Below are positions 27,165-37,236 of a stretch of 64,000 nt of DNA, piece after piece (position 1 is the stretch's first letter; the number at the start of each line of letters is the position of its first letter). Source of the DNA: Colius striatus (Eukaryota; Chordata; Aves; Coliiformes; Coliidae); assembly GCF_028858725.1 (NCBI RefSeq), contig NC_084760.1:62625867-62689866 (forward strand), given 5' to 3'. The position numbers and the translations under genes were made by a program. The notes under the pieces are model-generated. The model did no database searches, was not told the origin of the DNA, and worked only from the letters and a program-made list of their open reading frames with translations.

Positions 27165-28343
27165 TCTCCCACACAAAAATGGACTTTTTCCTGGAAATGA
27201 CAAATTCCCAAATACAAGGACAGATTTTGTTAAAACGTCATTTCTCAGCAAGAAAATACATAAGTAGAAATGTTTTGACCTTTTTCACTTGGATGATTAT
27301 GGAATCTTTTCATTTTAGGGAGAACAGTTAACTGGGGTTAATAAAAATTCCTTGAATACTTTTTAAGTGGCACAAAAAAACCAATATTATAAGAGCCAGT
27401 GTGTTAAACATAGTCCCAACATGAGATGGATTACCCCATCACAACTTACTGAACCATAAGGTTAACCAGTTCAGTTGTCCTGGAATAAATATAAAGGTTT
27501 TTGTCAATTGTCAGCACTTGTCCAATGTCTGTTACCAGGACTGATGGGTGTACTGATTGCTACCAACTCCCATAGGTACAGCTCTGTTGCATAAGCAGCC
27601 AAAATAAATATTCATCTTCCTCTTCTACTGCTGTACTTTGGCCACTTATTCCCCTTTGAGTCCTCAGTGCAACTCTTGTTCCCTGTTTGGTGCCAATCTC
27701 TCTGCTCACTCTATCTCTGTTTGCATTTCCCCTTTCCTGCACTCTTTTCCTCACAGATCCTTTCTCTGGTCTGAGTTCTCTGCTGCTGCTCTGACTGTGC
27801 ACAGCATGGCCTCCACCACCCCCCTCCTCCTCTCACTCACTGTCACCACCTTGCTCTCCCTGTCCCCCACCACCCTGCAGAACCCATCAGCGAGGATTCT
27901 CTGTTCATGCTCCAACAACTGCTGGCTTGAATTACCTTCTCTGTTCCCACAATCAGGTTGGCAGCCTTTCATCTATCCTATGTGTCTTTAGGAGCTTGTC
28001 TGGGAATGCACCGTAACAGCAGACAGGATGCCTTTCTGTATGGCCAGAATTGACAAGTAGTGCTCTGCTAGGGATCAAGCACTAGTTTTGGCATCTCGGG
28101 AGCATCTGGAAAATCTCAGCACAGACCAAGCTCATTATCAGGATCTGCTGGGGTGTGATGGTGGAAATACTGAAATAAAATCTGGATTTTTCACCCATCC
28201 TTTCTGCCTTGCAAAAGAAGGGATTGTACTCTCGGAAAGTATGACTATGAACTCAGAGATGGGAAAATGTAGTTTGAAATCCACATGTAGTTTGTCCTTT
28301 TTAGAAGAAAACAGACATATTTGCATCAAGAAGATGCATCAAA
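27165..28343. other. Unique non-coding sequence
   Basis: Between two CR1 tails. A pyrimidine-rich section at about 27600-27950 gives open frames on both strands (plus 27638-27991, 117 codons), low in complexity and without known motifs. No gene supported. Confidence 0.5.
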
Positions 28344-28450
28344 ACATGTTCCTATGCGACCTGATATAGGTGAACCTGCTTGAGCAGGGGGGTTGGACTA
28401 GATGGTCTCTAAAGGTCCCTTCCAATCCCTGCCATTCTATGATTCCATGA
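28344..28450 (+). mobile_element. CR1 LINE 3' tail, about 105 bases (young subfamily)
   Basis: Starts inside 'acatgttcctatgcgacctg', continues with 'ttggactagatggtctctaa' and ends with two octamer-like units. It is one of the shortest CR1 pieces here, containing only 3' UTR and the very end of ORF2. Confidence 0.92.
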
Positions 28451-29098
28451 TTTTCCAGCACTTCAGGAAAAAGAGAATACAAAAGCCAGGGCTTTGAGGG
28501 GAATGGAGAAACTTTTTTTTCTGATTCCTTTTTAGGTCAGTACTGTAAGGAACTCTAGTCTCATCTATACAGAAACATTGTACTGAATTAACTGAAGTCC
28601 ATTTTATAATTCCCTTGAAGCCTGACAAGCTCTGGAGAATCTATCCAGGACAGGCAAAGATGCTACTTACTCTTCTGGTCCACCACCAACTAAAGTCAAA
28701 GGTTTCCATTCCTGTGAAGGAAGCAAGAGAATGGTGTATTTGCCAATGCACAAAAATCTTAGCACAAAGCCACTCTCCTCTATGCTTTGGGTACCTTAAT
28801 ATGACAAATGCTGACTGTCTGGTTACCCTGGAATCTGTGATGCAGTATGCCTTAGGTACAAGCAGGATGCAGATCCACCAGCTCTGCTGAGTGAGAACAG
28901 TGCAGAGATTGCTAGCATCTTCAATTGCAATGCCAAGCATCACTAAGGCTCAACTGTTAGAGACTTCCCCTTACATGGACTCAGACTCCTCTCTTGTTTT
29001 TCTCCTGCTAGATTTAAACGTGGCATGTACCAATTTGGCTTGCCTTCATTTCACTGCACCTGAAGCCCGTGTGCTGCTAACAAAGATGCAATGGACAT
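28451..29098. other. Unique non-coding sequence
   Basis: Two opposed open frames of about 91-100 codons (plus 28615-28890; minus 28641-28943) overlap here, but neither has a recognisable domain. I see no splice sites that would make either a convincing exon. Confidence 0.45.
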
Positions 29099-29343
29099 AA
29101 GTTGGAATACAAAAAGTTCCACTTAAACATATAGAAAAACTAGTTTACTGTAAAGGTGAGGCAGCCCTGGCACAGGCTGCCCAGGAAGGATGTGGAGTCT
29201 CCTTCTCTGGAGGTTTTCAAACCTGCCTGGATACGTTCCTGTGTGACCTGATCTAGGTGGACCTGCTTTAGCAGGGGAGTTGGACTAGATGATCTCTCAA
29301 GGTCCCTTGCAACCACTCATTCCGTGATTCTGTGATTCTGTGA
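29099..29343 (+). mobile_element. CR1 LINE 3' fragment (young subfamily)
   Basis: 5'-truncated plus-strand CR1 starting at the 'ggaatacaaaaagttccact' segment of ORF2 and ending in a tail of the form ATTCTGTG. The tail unit differs (G in place of A) from the ATTCTATG of most other copies here, which suggests a slightly different source element. Confidence 0.94.
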
Positions 29344-30834
29344 AATGCAATGTCAAATATCATGTAGCTGGTTTTGTCAGTAGATCTCCATGGGAATATA
29401 ATTATCTTAATTCTTAACAGTGGGTAAATTGATCACAGAAACTCTGTGTCTGTAAACAGCCCTTCCTCAAGACCCTACTTTTAAATTTTTATGGTTCTTT
29501 TTACATGAGTGACCTTTGCATGAACTATACTTTGAACACTCTCATATACTGCTGATGAAACCAGCCAAAGCAATGTTATTTGTGATTCAGCGCTCCAGAA
29601 AATGACATAAATAAATTAAAGGGATGAAAACGTTTTCTTTACTGAATTTCAAAGCAACAAGGCAGGTTTCTTAAAGGAGTGGCAATCTGGAATCTTATTA
29701 GGTTTCCCTTCAAGTTGAAACATTGGCATGTGCAGCTGGGAATCACCATCTCAGTAACAGTCCTGCAGGCAGTCTCAAGGAAGACAAACAGACCTGACAA
29801 GGGGACTTTACTGCCTCCAGTTGGCCTCTCTGCTCCAGCACTAAAGCCAACTTATGGCCCAGCAGGAGAATATTTTTCCACCTTTTACATCTTCATATTT
29901 GTTTGGGCCTTCTATAAAGTCTAAATGTATTAAATAGAAGCAGGATGTACTGGTTTAATCAAAACATCGACTTTGCCCTAAGACTTCTCCATAGTTAATG
30001 AGCCCACAATATTTTTCATATCTCTTTTCTTCAGAAGAAGAAACTGTATTTAGGTCACAGTAGCTTATCAGCTAGCACTGTACATTTCCTTAAGAGCAGT
30101 TGAAATTACTGACTGTCTTTGCAAGAGAGAAAGAAATATTTTAGGCTTGACAAATGCTTCACTGGACAACTGACACAGGAGGAAAAGAGGCAGTGGATCG
30201 AAGTGCAGTAATATAGGAGATTATTTAAGCTGCCTCTTTCAGTTCAGGTGCTGCTGAAGAGGAACTATGGAATCAGCGTGAGGGAGTTTCCTCTGTTTGT
30301 ACCTTTGGCTTCTCCTTACTCACTGCTTGGAGTTTTGTTTTCGATTAACAGACCATCATGCACTTGCAATCCATGAAGATGACAAACTCCGCATCCTGTA
30401 TCAGAAGCATTTTAGCAGTTAACTTTTAAATCAGTCACATACTTATGAAGAAGCACTCTGAATTATCTACAAAAAATAAAAACAAACTGATCTTACCTAT
30501 GGAGTAGCTTAACAAGTTAATATCAGGGCTTCTTCCTGGCTTTATGAATTATGAAGACCTCCAGAACACTTTTCCTGTCCCATTTTTCAGGCATCTACAT
30601 TATTTTCACTCATCTATGATAGGAAAACATATTACAAGGAAAAGAAAACCTGCATTTTGCTGTTTTTGTCCCAGAACATCTGACATAGGGGGATGATATC
30701 TCCTTAGCAGCATAAACCTTTGCCCTGGCTGCTGAGAGAACTGCAGGCAGCATAGCATAAAGAACACTGCCACTGCAGATGGGAAGGTGTCCCACTGGAC
30801 CTGTAGTTCATGAATAGAGAAAGATTGTCAATGA
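29344..30834. other. Unique non-coding sequence
   Basis: No repeat or gene recognised. The longest frame is 81 codons (plus, 29679-29924) and has no motif. Confidence 0.5.
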
Positions 30835-31903
30835 TGTGATGGTTGGAGGTCATATAGAGCATAGTGATCAGAAAATGATTGAATCACAAATAAATTTCCA
30901 TCCTTTATTGAATAAGGGGGGAAACAGCAACAAAGAAAAGAAAAGGCTGAGGTACTTAATACTTTCTTTGTCTTAGTCTTTAACGGTAATATCAATTTTC
31001 TTTGGATACCCAGACCCCTGAGCGAGAAGACAGGGGCAGGGGACTGAATTAAGTCCTCTTAATCCAAAGGGAAATGATGTGTGACCTGCTGCTCCATCTT
31101 AGTGCACACAAGTCCATGGGGCTGGAGGAGATCGACCTAAGGTTGCTGAGGGAGTTGGAGGAAGTGTTTGCTGAGCCACTCTCCATCATCTACCAACAGT
31201 CCTGGCTCACTAGAGAGGTCTCAGTTGACTGGAAGGTAGCAAATGTGATGCTCATCTGCAAAAAGGGCCAGAAAGAGGATCCTGGAAGCTACAGGCTTGC
31301 CAATCTGCCCTTGGTGTTGAGGAAAGTTGTGGAGCAGATCATCCTGAGTGTCATCACATATGTAGGACAACAGGTTGATCAATCCCAATCAGCACAGCTT
31401 TATGAAAGGCAGGTCCTGTTTGACTAACCTGATCTCCTTCTATGACAAGGTGACTTGCTCAGTGGATGAGGGAAAGGATGCTGATATGGTCTTCCTAGAC
31501 TTTACTAAAGTCTTTGACACTGTTTCCAACAGTATCCTCCTGGAGATACTGGCTGCCCATGGCTTGGACAGACATACTCTTCATTAGGTGGAAAACTGCC
31601 TGGACAGCTAGGACCAGAGAGTGGTGGTGAATGGAGTTAAATCCAGTTGGCTGCTGGTCACCAGTGGTGCTCCCCAGGGCTCAGTGTTGGGGCCTGTTCT
31701 GTTTAACATCTTTATCAATGATCTAGATGATGGGACTGACTGCATCCTTGGTAAGTTTGCAGATGACACCAAGCTGGTGGGAGTGTTGATCTGCTTGAGG
31801 GCAGGAAGGCTCTTCAGAGAAACCTAGACAAGCTGGAGCGATGCACTGAAGCCAATTGTATGAGGTTCAACAAGGCCAAGTGCTGGGTCCTGCCAAGCTA
31901 ACA
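30835..31903 (+). mobile_element. CR1 LINE 5'-side fragment: end of endonuclease and most of RT, without a 3' end
   Basis: Plus-strand CR1 piece that begins in the C-terminal end of the endonuclease domain (GHIEHSDHKMIE-like reading near 30845) and runs through the linker into the reverse transcriptase. It breaks off near 31903, just after the [12 protein letters not shown] stretch, and has no CR1 tail. A LINE copy normally keeps its 3' end and loses the 5' end, so this one was cut after insertion or interrupted. The fragment starting at 33048 could be its far part. Confidence 0.9.
31074..31827 (+). pseudogene. CR1 ORF2 reverse transcriptase remnant, broken
   Basis: Three consecutive open pieces, in different frames or split by stops, together cover the fingers and palm of the CR1 reverse transcriptase. 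Piece 1 (31074-31427) has HKSMG, SIIYQQSWLT, KKGQKEDPGSYR and VVEQIILSVIT. Piece 2 (31375-31587, shifted frame) has GRSCLTNLISFYDKV and motif A as FLDFTKVFD, with its catalytic aspartate. After two in-frame stops near 31585 and 31609, piece 3 (31621-31827) has [17 protein letters not shown] and the catalytic motif FADD at 31756-31767. The active-site residues are thus still visible, but at least one frameshift and two stops prevent a product. The thumb and C-terminal part are missing. Confidence 0.9.
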
Positions 31904-33047
31904 AAAGGTTCCCTATCTGATCTGGATAGTCCCTGTGATGTGACACCATGCCACATACATGTCTTTGGCCAAGCACTGCAGCACTGTGGCCTTGTGCACT
32001 GCTGTCCCAGGAGTGAAGGTAGAAGTGCCCTTGAAGTTTTGTGCCAGTATCTCTGGTAGAGTCAGGCTCCATATTTGTCCAGGACTTGTTGTTATGGTCT
32101 TCTTCTAAACATTGCTGAGTTCAGTGTCACAGACTTGTCTGCTACTGAGTCCCCTTGGACTTTCAGTTGGGCTAAAGGAATTATTGAACGCCACACCTTT
32201 TTTTCAAATAAAGAGAGATTGAAAAACAAAGAAAAAAAATACCATCAGAAAAAGAAAGAAATTCCAGTTACTCCAAGTAAATGCAAACTACTTGGTCCCT
32301 GCTTGATCATTATGGAGTTTTGCTTCCTACCACACACCTCACCTCCTCTCTACGCTTGCCTTTGTAAACCAGGGGCCCAGAACAGGAGGCTGCACAGTAC
32401 CTACTACAAGCTGCATCACCTCCAAATTTATCAGCCTAAATTTTACGACGTACTAAACATTTGCAGAGGTCAGTTGTTTTTAGAGGGATGAATTTCTATT
32501 TTCTTTTGCATTCATCACAGGAAAAAACTTACTTAATTTCTGTAGTTTGAATGGTTGTCAAGTGGTACAAACCACAGAAAGTATGTGTCTGCATTCTGAA
32601 AAACTCCCTCTTTGCAGTTGGAGATCAGTCACTCTTACTGGAAAAAGGAACACTTCATTATTATCCTCCCTAAACACCAGTGTCAGTTCCCTCTTTAAAC
32701 TCCAGAGTTTTATGTCCTGCCTACACTAAAACATCTACTTAAATGATGATTTAACCAACTCAGTCTGAACTGCCTTTATGTAAACCTCTTCTTGCAGTCT
32801 TGACCCCAAGAAGCCCTTCAGCAGGTGTCAAGGTGCACACAAGCAAAAGCAGCTGCTGTGCTGCAGCCTTGCCCACCAGCAGCAGGAATACCTGCATCCC
32901 ATATGACCTAAGATACCATGCAGCAGATATATGGTACTTGTCTTCTGGAGACAATAAAAGTGTGTTTCAGGGGCTTTTTGATGAATTTCCATCACAAAAT
33001 CCTCTTGCTTTTGACCCTGCAGGAAAGGGAAAATATGTTCATGCCCA
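31904..33047. other. Unassigned sequence between two CR1 pieces
   Basis: About 1.15 kb with no recognised family, lying between the RT-bearing CR1 piece on the left and a CR1 3' end on the right, both in plus orientation. It holds an open frame of 138 codons (plus, 32075-32491) without known motif, crossing an A-rich part. It may be an insertion inside one CR1 copy or ordinary sequence between two separate copies. Confidence 0.5.
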
Positions 33048-33318
33048 ATGATAGGACAAAGGGCAACAGGTACAAGCTAGAGAATAAGAGGTTCCAAAGA
33101 AACATAAGGAAAACTTCTTCACTGTGAGGGTGAGGGAGCCCTGGCACAGGCTGCCCAGGTGGGTTGTGGAGTCCCCTTCTCTGGAGACATTCAAAACCCA
33201 CTTGTACATGTTCCACCATGACCTACTTTAGGTGGTTCTGCTCTGGCAGGGAGGTTGGACTAGGTGATCTTTTGAGGTCACTTCCAACCCTTAACATTTT
33301 GCAATTCTGTAATTCCTT
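33048..33318 (+). mobile_element. CR1 LINE 3' fragment, diverged
   Basis: Plus-strand CR1 beginning at the segment 'aatgataggacaaagggcaa' (coding for NDRTKGN in the residual frame), with the HRLP-type stretch as 'gccctggcacaggctgccca', then 'ttggactaggtgatcttttg' and a degenerate octamer tail ending about 33318. Divergence of the tail suggests an old copy. Confidence 0.92.
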
Positions 33319-33921
33319 GAAGTATAATGCTGGCAGAGAACTGACCTTTCAAGGAAAAAAGAAAGCAAGTCAAGCTGTCCATGCCCTTCACCAGTGGCTT
33401 TGAATCAAGACTGAATCACTATTTGCTGTGTATTATATCATGCGGAGCTCATGCCTCAGGGTTTCCAAGAGGCTTGAAACCAGGAATGCTTTTTTCCTGA
33501 CTTTGATGAATAACTTTGGTGTCAGCAGGAGCCAGGGCTGGGGGCCAGTTCTCTCTGAAATGCCACAGCTTGGCTGCAGCTAGAGACAAGCCATAACTCC
33601 TCATCCTCAGGCACCCCAGTGACTTCTCATTCCTGTTAAGGTGCTGTGGGCATTCAGGGTCAGGAAGGAACTGACTAGGATTCACCACTGGGTAACTCCC
33701 CAGGCATGGGAACAGGATGTCAATAGGGTGAGGGCAGTGTCAGACAAAGCCCTTCGATGTCCAGGAAGGGTCATGGTAAAGTTCATTAGGGTAAGCCCCA
33801 GGCATGGGCTGCTGGTAGTCCGCTAACTCCAGTTCTGTCTAGGTAGGGTCCTGAGGTCAGCAACAAGGAGTCTGCAACCTCCAAGCCCATCATAGGAAGA
33901 TCTCCAGTCAGAGCTAGCCTG
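33319..33921. other. Unique non-coding sequence
   Basis: Short stretch between oppositely oriented CR1 copies. No feature recognised; opposed frames at about 33449-33826 are under 80 codons and without motif. Confidence 0.5.
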
Positions 33922-34786
33922 TCATAGAATCATAGAATCATAGAATCATAGAATCATAGAATCATAGAATCATAGAATGGTAGGGGTTGGAAGGGACCTT
34001 TAGAGATCATCTAGTCCATCACCCCTGCAGAAGCAGGGTCACCTAGAAGATCTCCAAGGAAGGAGACTCCACAAGCCCTCTGGGCAGCCAGTGCCAGGGC
34101 TCCCTCATCCTCATAGTGAAATAGTTTTTTCTTATGTTTAAGTGGAAATTTTTGTGTTCCAGCTTCATCCCATTACTCCTTGTCCTGTTGCTAGCTACTA
34201 TAGAAAAAAGGGATGTCCCAACCTCCTGACACCCACCCTTCAGATATTTATAAATGTTAATAAGATCACCCCTCAGTCTCCTCTTCTCCAGACTATACAG
34301 CCCCAGTTCCTGCAGCCTTTCCTCATATGAAAGATGTTCCAGTCCCCTGATCATCTTGGTGGCCCTGTGCTGGACTCTCCCCAGAAGTTCTCTGTCCCTC
34401 TTGAGCTGAGGAGCCCAGAACTGGACACAGGACTCCAGATGAGGCCTCATCAGGGCAGAGTAGAGGGGGAGAAGAACCTCCCTTGTCCTGCTGGCCACAC
34501 TCTTCTTGATGCATCCCAGAATGCCATTGGCCTTCTTGGCCACGAGGGCACATTGCTGGCTCATGTTCAGTTTATTACCAATCAGGACTCCCAGGTCTCT
34601 CTCTGCAGAGCTGCTCTTCAGCTGTTCGACCCCCAGCCTGCACTGGTGCATGGGGTTGTTCCTTCCCAGGTGCAGGACTCTGCACTTGTCCTTGTTGAAC
34701 CTCATGAAGTTCCTCTCTGCCCAACTCTCAAGCCGGTCAAGATCCTGCTGAATGGCAGCACAGCCTTCTGGGGAATCAGCCAGTTG
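33922..34786 (-). mobile_element. CR1 LINE, 3' half with open RT C-terminus (young subfamily)
   Basis: Minus-strand CR1 with its tail at the left, where seven perfect octamers stand in a row. Going leftwards on the minus strand it covers ORF2 from the segment LADSPEGC just after the catalytic motif to the C-terminus, then the 3' UTR. About 36 bases are missing near 34045, between the segments for SLEIF and 'taggtgaccctgcttctgca'; this brings a stop in right there. The frame over some 246 CR1 codons is uninterrupted, so the copy is young. At protein level it is very close to the 50445 copy. The 5' truncation near 34786 removes the catalytic part of the RT. Confidence 0.95.
33923..33978. repeat. 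(CATAGAAT)7, CR1 octamer tail
   Basis: Seven perfect copies of the octamer that ends CR1 elements (ATTCTATG on the minus strand). Other copies here have one to two units, so this tail is long; slippage after insertion or during target-primed reverse transcription can lengthen it. Confidence 0.98.
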
Positions 34787-34984
34787 ATGGCACAGGTCTG
34801 TAGTAGTCCAGGCTTCATGAGCACCAGGGGTAATACACATAATTGGCTGCTCCAACTTGCTCTTCAGAGCCCCCAGTGAAGGAGATGCCACAAAACAAGA
34901 GGTATCTGCCCCTATATGACCGTATGCATTACCCCTTTGTGTCTCCATCACTTGCCTGCTGGAAAGCAGGAAGAGAAATTTCAC
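34043..34984 (-). pseudogene. Open frame: unique N-terminal part joined to CR1 RT C-terminal part (313 codons)
   Basis: The longest recognisable protein-like frame outside the CpG island. Residues 68-313 are CR1 ORF2 sequence: [89 protein letters not shown] and, at the end, [19 protein letters not shown]. The catalytic palm motifs are absent, so it cannot be an active reverse transcriptase. Residues 1-67 come from sequence beyond the CR1 5' break at about 34783 and match no family known to me. The start methionine is simply the first in the frame. The most likely reading is a dead CR1 whose frame stays open by chance into the flank. Confidence 0.75.
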
Positions 34985-36441
34985 AGTTTTGATAGAGTAA
35001 ACCTGACTTTAGTCCTCAGTGACATACTCTGTACCTGTGAAAGAGTTTGAAGTCACATGTGTCTTAGAAAGTTTGGGTTGCTAAACAGTCTGCAAAAACC
35101 CTGTGATAGCTCCTCCCCTTTGCTATGTAACCGTGTAACATGCCCTCCTGCAAGCACTCTTCACAGCTCTGTGCTATATCCTACAGGGAATGCAGAGATG
35201 CACTGGTTTTGATAGCCTTGTGACAGACAGACAAGACAAGACAGGCAGACAGGCACATTGTCGCATGTCATCTTCTTTTCCTGGCACACAATGGGCTCAC
35301 TCTGTACTTTCCAGTGGTGCTGGGGCTGTTGGCCTCCTGCCTGCCTTCAGTCAGCTGCTGATGACTCATCCTGGTCGCCAGGCAGGACTTTCTGAGAACA
35401 CCCACAAAACCCATCAGTGACAGTGGATCAGAGCACATCCCCAGAAGATATGCACCTTTCCTTTCCTTCCCCCAATCATAAACTTTCACTGAGTGTGAAC
35501 TTGCTGGCTCTCAGCAACAGGCACTGATGCTTCCCACCACAGCAAAAGCAAAAAAAAAAAAAAAAGAAAAGCAACTGGGTTAACAATTTCCAAGAATAAC
35601 ATAGGAGTACTTTTCTTTTTCAGACATCATTTTCATGAATGAATTATTCATTCAATCGTGGTAACTCCTGCATTCATAAAAAACACAACCAACCAACACA
35701 AATAGTGATTTCTCTTGGCTGCTGGTGGCTGCTCAGCAATGGGATCTGTAGGGAGGAGACAGACCTACAACAAGCTTCTGAGCCACAAAGAAGCAAGGAA
35801 GGAAGGAAGAAGTACAGCACAGTGATACCGTCGAGCACGGCAGCTGTCCCACAGGCAAGATGGGTGGCCTAGTCTTCCAGCTGAACTAGCATGCAACTAG
35901 TTTTAGATTTGGAAGCAACATACTCCAAATATCTGCAGGTGTTTTAATGCTGTGGTATAATATGGAGATTTAAACCATCAAAATTGGCCAATGTTATATG
36001 CTTTGTCTCTGTATGTATCAGCAGCTCACTTAGCAGGGATATCCCACTCAGTGTATCTTGCTGGGCAAATCTAGGCTGCTTCTGTTCCTACCTCTGAGCC
36101 TTCAAGTTATCCTGTACGGCTCAGGCACTTCTGCTTCATTCAGTCCTGCATTAGCACCAGGAGCTCCTCAGGCAGGGGTGCACCATCCCCTCTGCCCAGC
36201 ACCCACTTCCTCTAAACTCATCTTAAAATAACAGTTGCCAAGCCAACACTTAAACAAGCCTACTGCCTGACTACAGATCAAGACATCAGATGAAATGCTA
36301 TTGCTGCTGGAATGGAGTAAAATCAGTTGGTCAAAGAAGTAGAAAGAGATCAAATATATTCCTTTTATCTTTTCAACCCTTCATCTAGTTCTGAAACTTT
36401 TTATGACACGGAGAGTGAGGGATACCTAGAGATAGGATCAC
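34787..36441. other. Unique non-coding sequence with simple repeats
   Basis: No gene recognised. A degenerate GACA/AGGCA repeat is at about 35222-35253 and an A16 run at 35550-35565. A plus-strand 77-codon frame at 35639-35872 has no motif. Confidence 0.5.
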
Positions 36442-37236
36442 AAGTTATCAGCCTGAAAGGGATGTTGAGAGGTCTCTTCTGCAACCTCCTGCTTAAAACA
36501 GGCACAGTCGTAAGGTCAGACCAGGATGCTTGGGGCTCTATCCAGTCGGTCTTGAAAACCTCCAAGGATGGAGACTTCACACACCAACTGGGTGACCTGG
36601 TCCAATGCTTGACTGTCCTCATGGGGAAATGTCACCTTATATCCAGCCTGAGCCTCTGTGTTCAACTTCAGCCCCTTGTCTCTTGTCCTCACAATGCTTA
36701 ATTCCATGAAGATCCTGGCACCGTCTCCTTGGTGACCTCTCCATACATTCTGTGAGACTGCTGTTAGACCCTTCTGCCCCAGGTTGAACCAGAGATGGTT
36801 CCTCAGCCTCTCTGCACAGGGCAAGTGCTCCAGCACTGACCATCTTGGTGTCCCTCTGCTGAACATGCTCCAACTTTCCTGAACATGCTCCAACTTTCCT
36901 GTACTTGGTGTGAAAGGGGGTGTACAAAACTGGACATAGTATTCTAGATGTGGTCTGATGAGTGCTGAGCAGAGTGTGATAATCCCTCCCCTTCATCTAC
37001 TGCCTCTCCTGTTAACATAGCCCAGGATACTCTCTGTGAGGGCACGTTGCTGGCTCACCTTCATCTTGCTGCCCATCCTCTTCAGAAAGGCCAGTCCCTA
37101 GCCAGTCAGTCCCATCCTCATTTCACTGCAAAGAGCTCTTCCTTCCCAGGCACATATTTTTGCATTTACTTTTGTTGAATTCCATGCGGTTCTTGTCAGC
37201 CCATGCTGTCAGCCTGTCCAGGGCCTGGCAGCCTTG
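36442..37236 (-). mobile_element. Old CR1 LINE fragment, minus strand
   Basis: Diverged minus-strand CR1. Recognisable pieces, read left to right: 'gggatgttgagaggtctctt' and 'caacctcctgcttaaaacag' from the 3' UTR; the 'tccaaggatggagacttcac' segment; 'ccccttgtctcttgtcctca'; the finger-like 'ctggacatagtattctagat' and 'gagggcacgttgctggctca' from ORF2; and 'ttgttgaattccatgcggtt' near the right end. Many frameshifts; the best residual frame (minus, 36516-36893) is not a clean CR1 frame. It belongs to an old subfamily like the 46422 copy. A 20-base tandem duplication is inside. Confidence 0.87.
36861..36900. repeat. 20-bp perfect tandem duplication in the old CR1
   Basis: The 20-mer gaacatgctccaactttcct occurs twice in a row. 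As the two units are identical while the CR1 around them is strongly diverged, the duplication is much younger than the insertion (or an assembly error). Confidence 0.95.
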
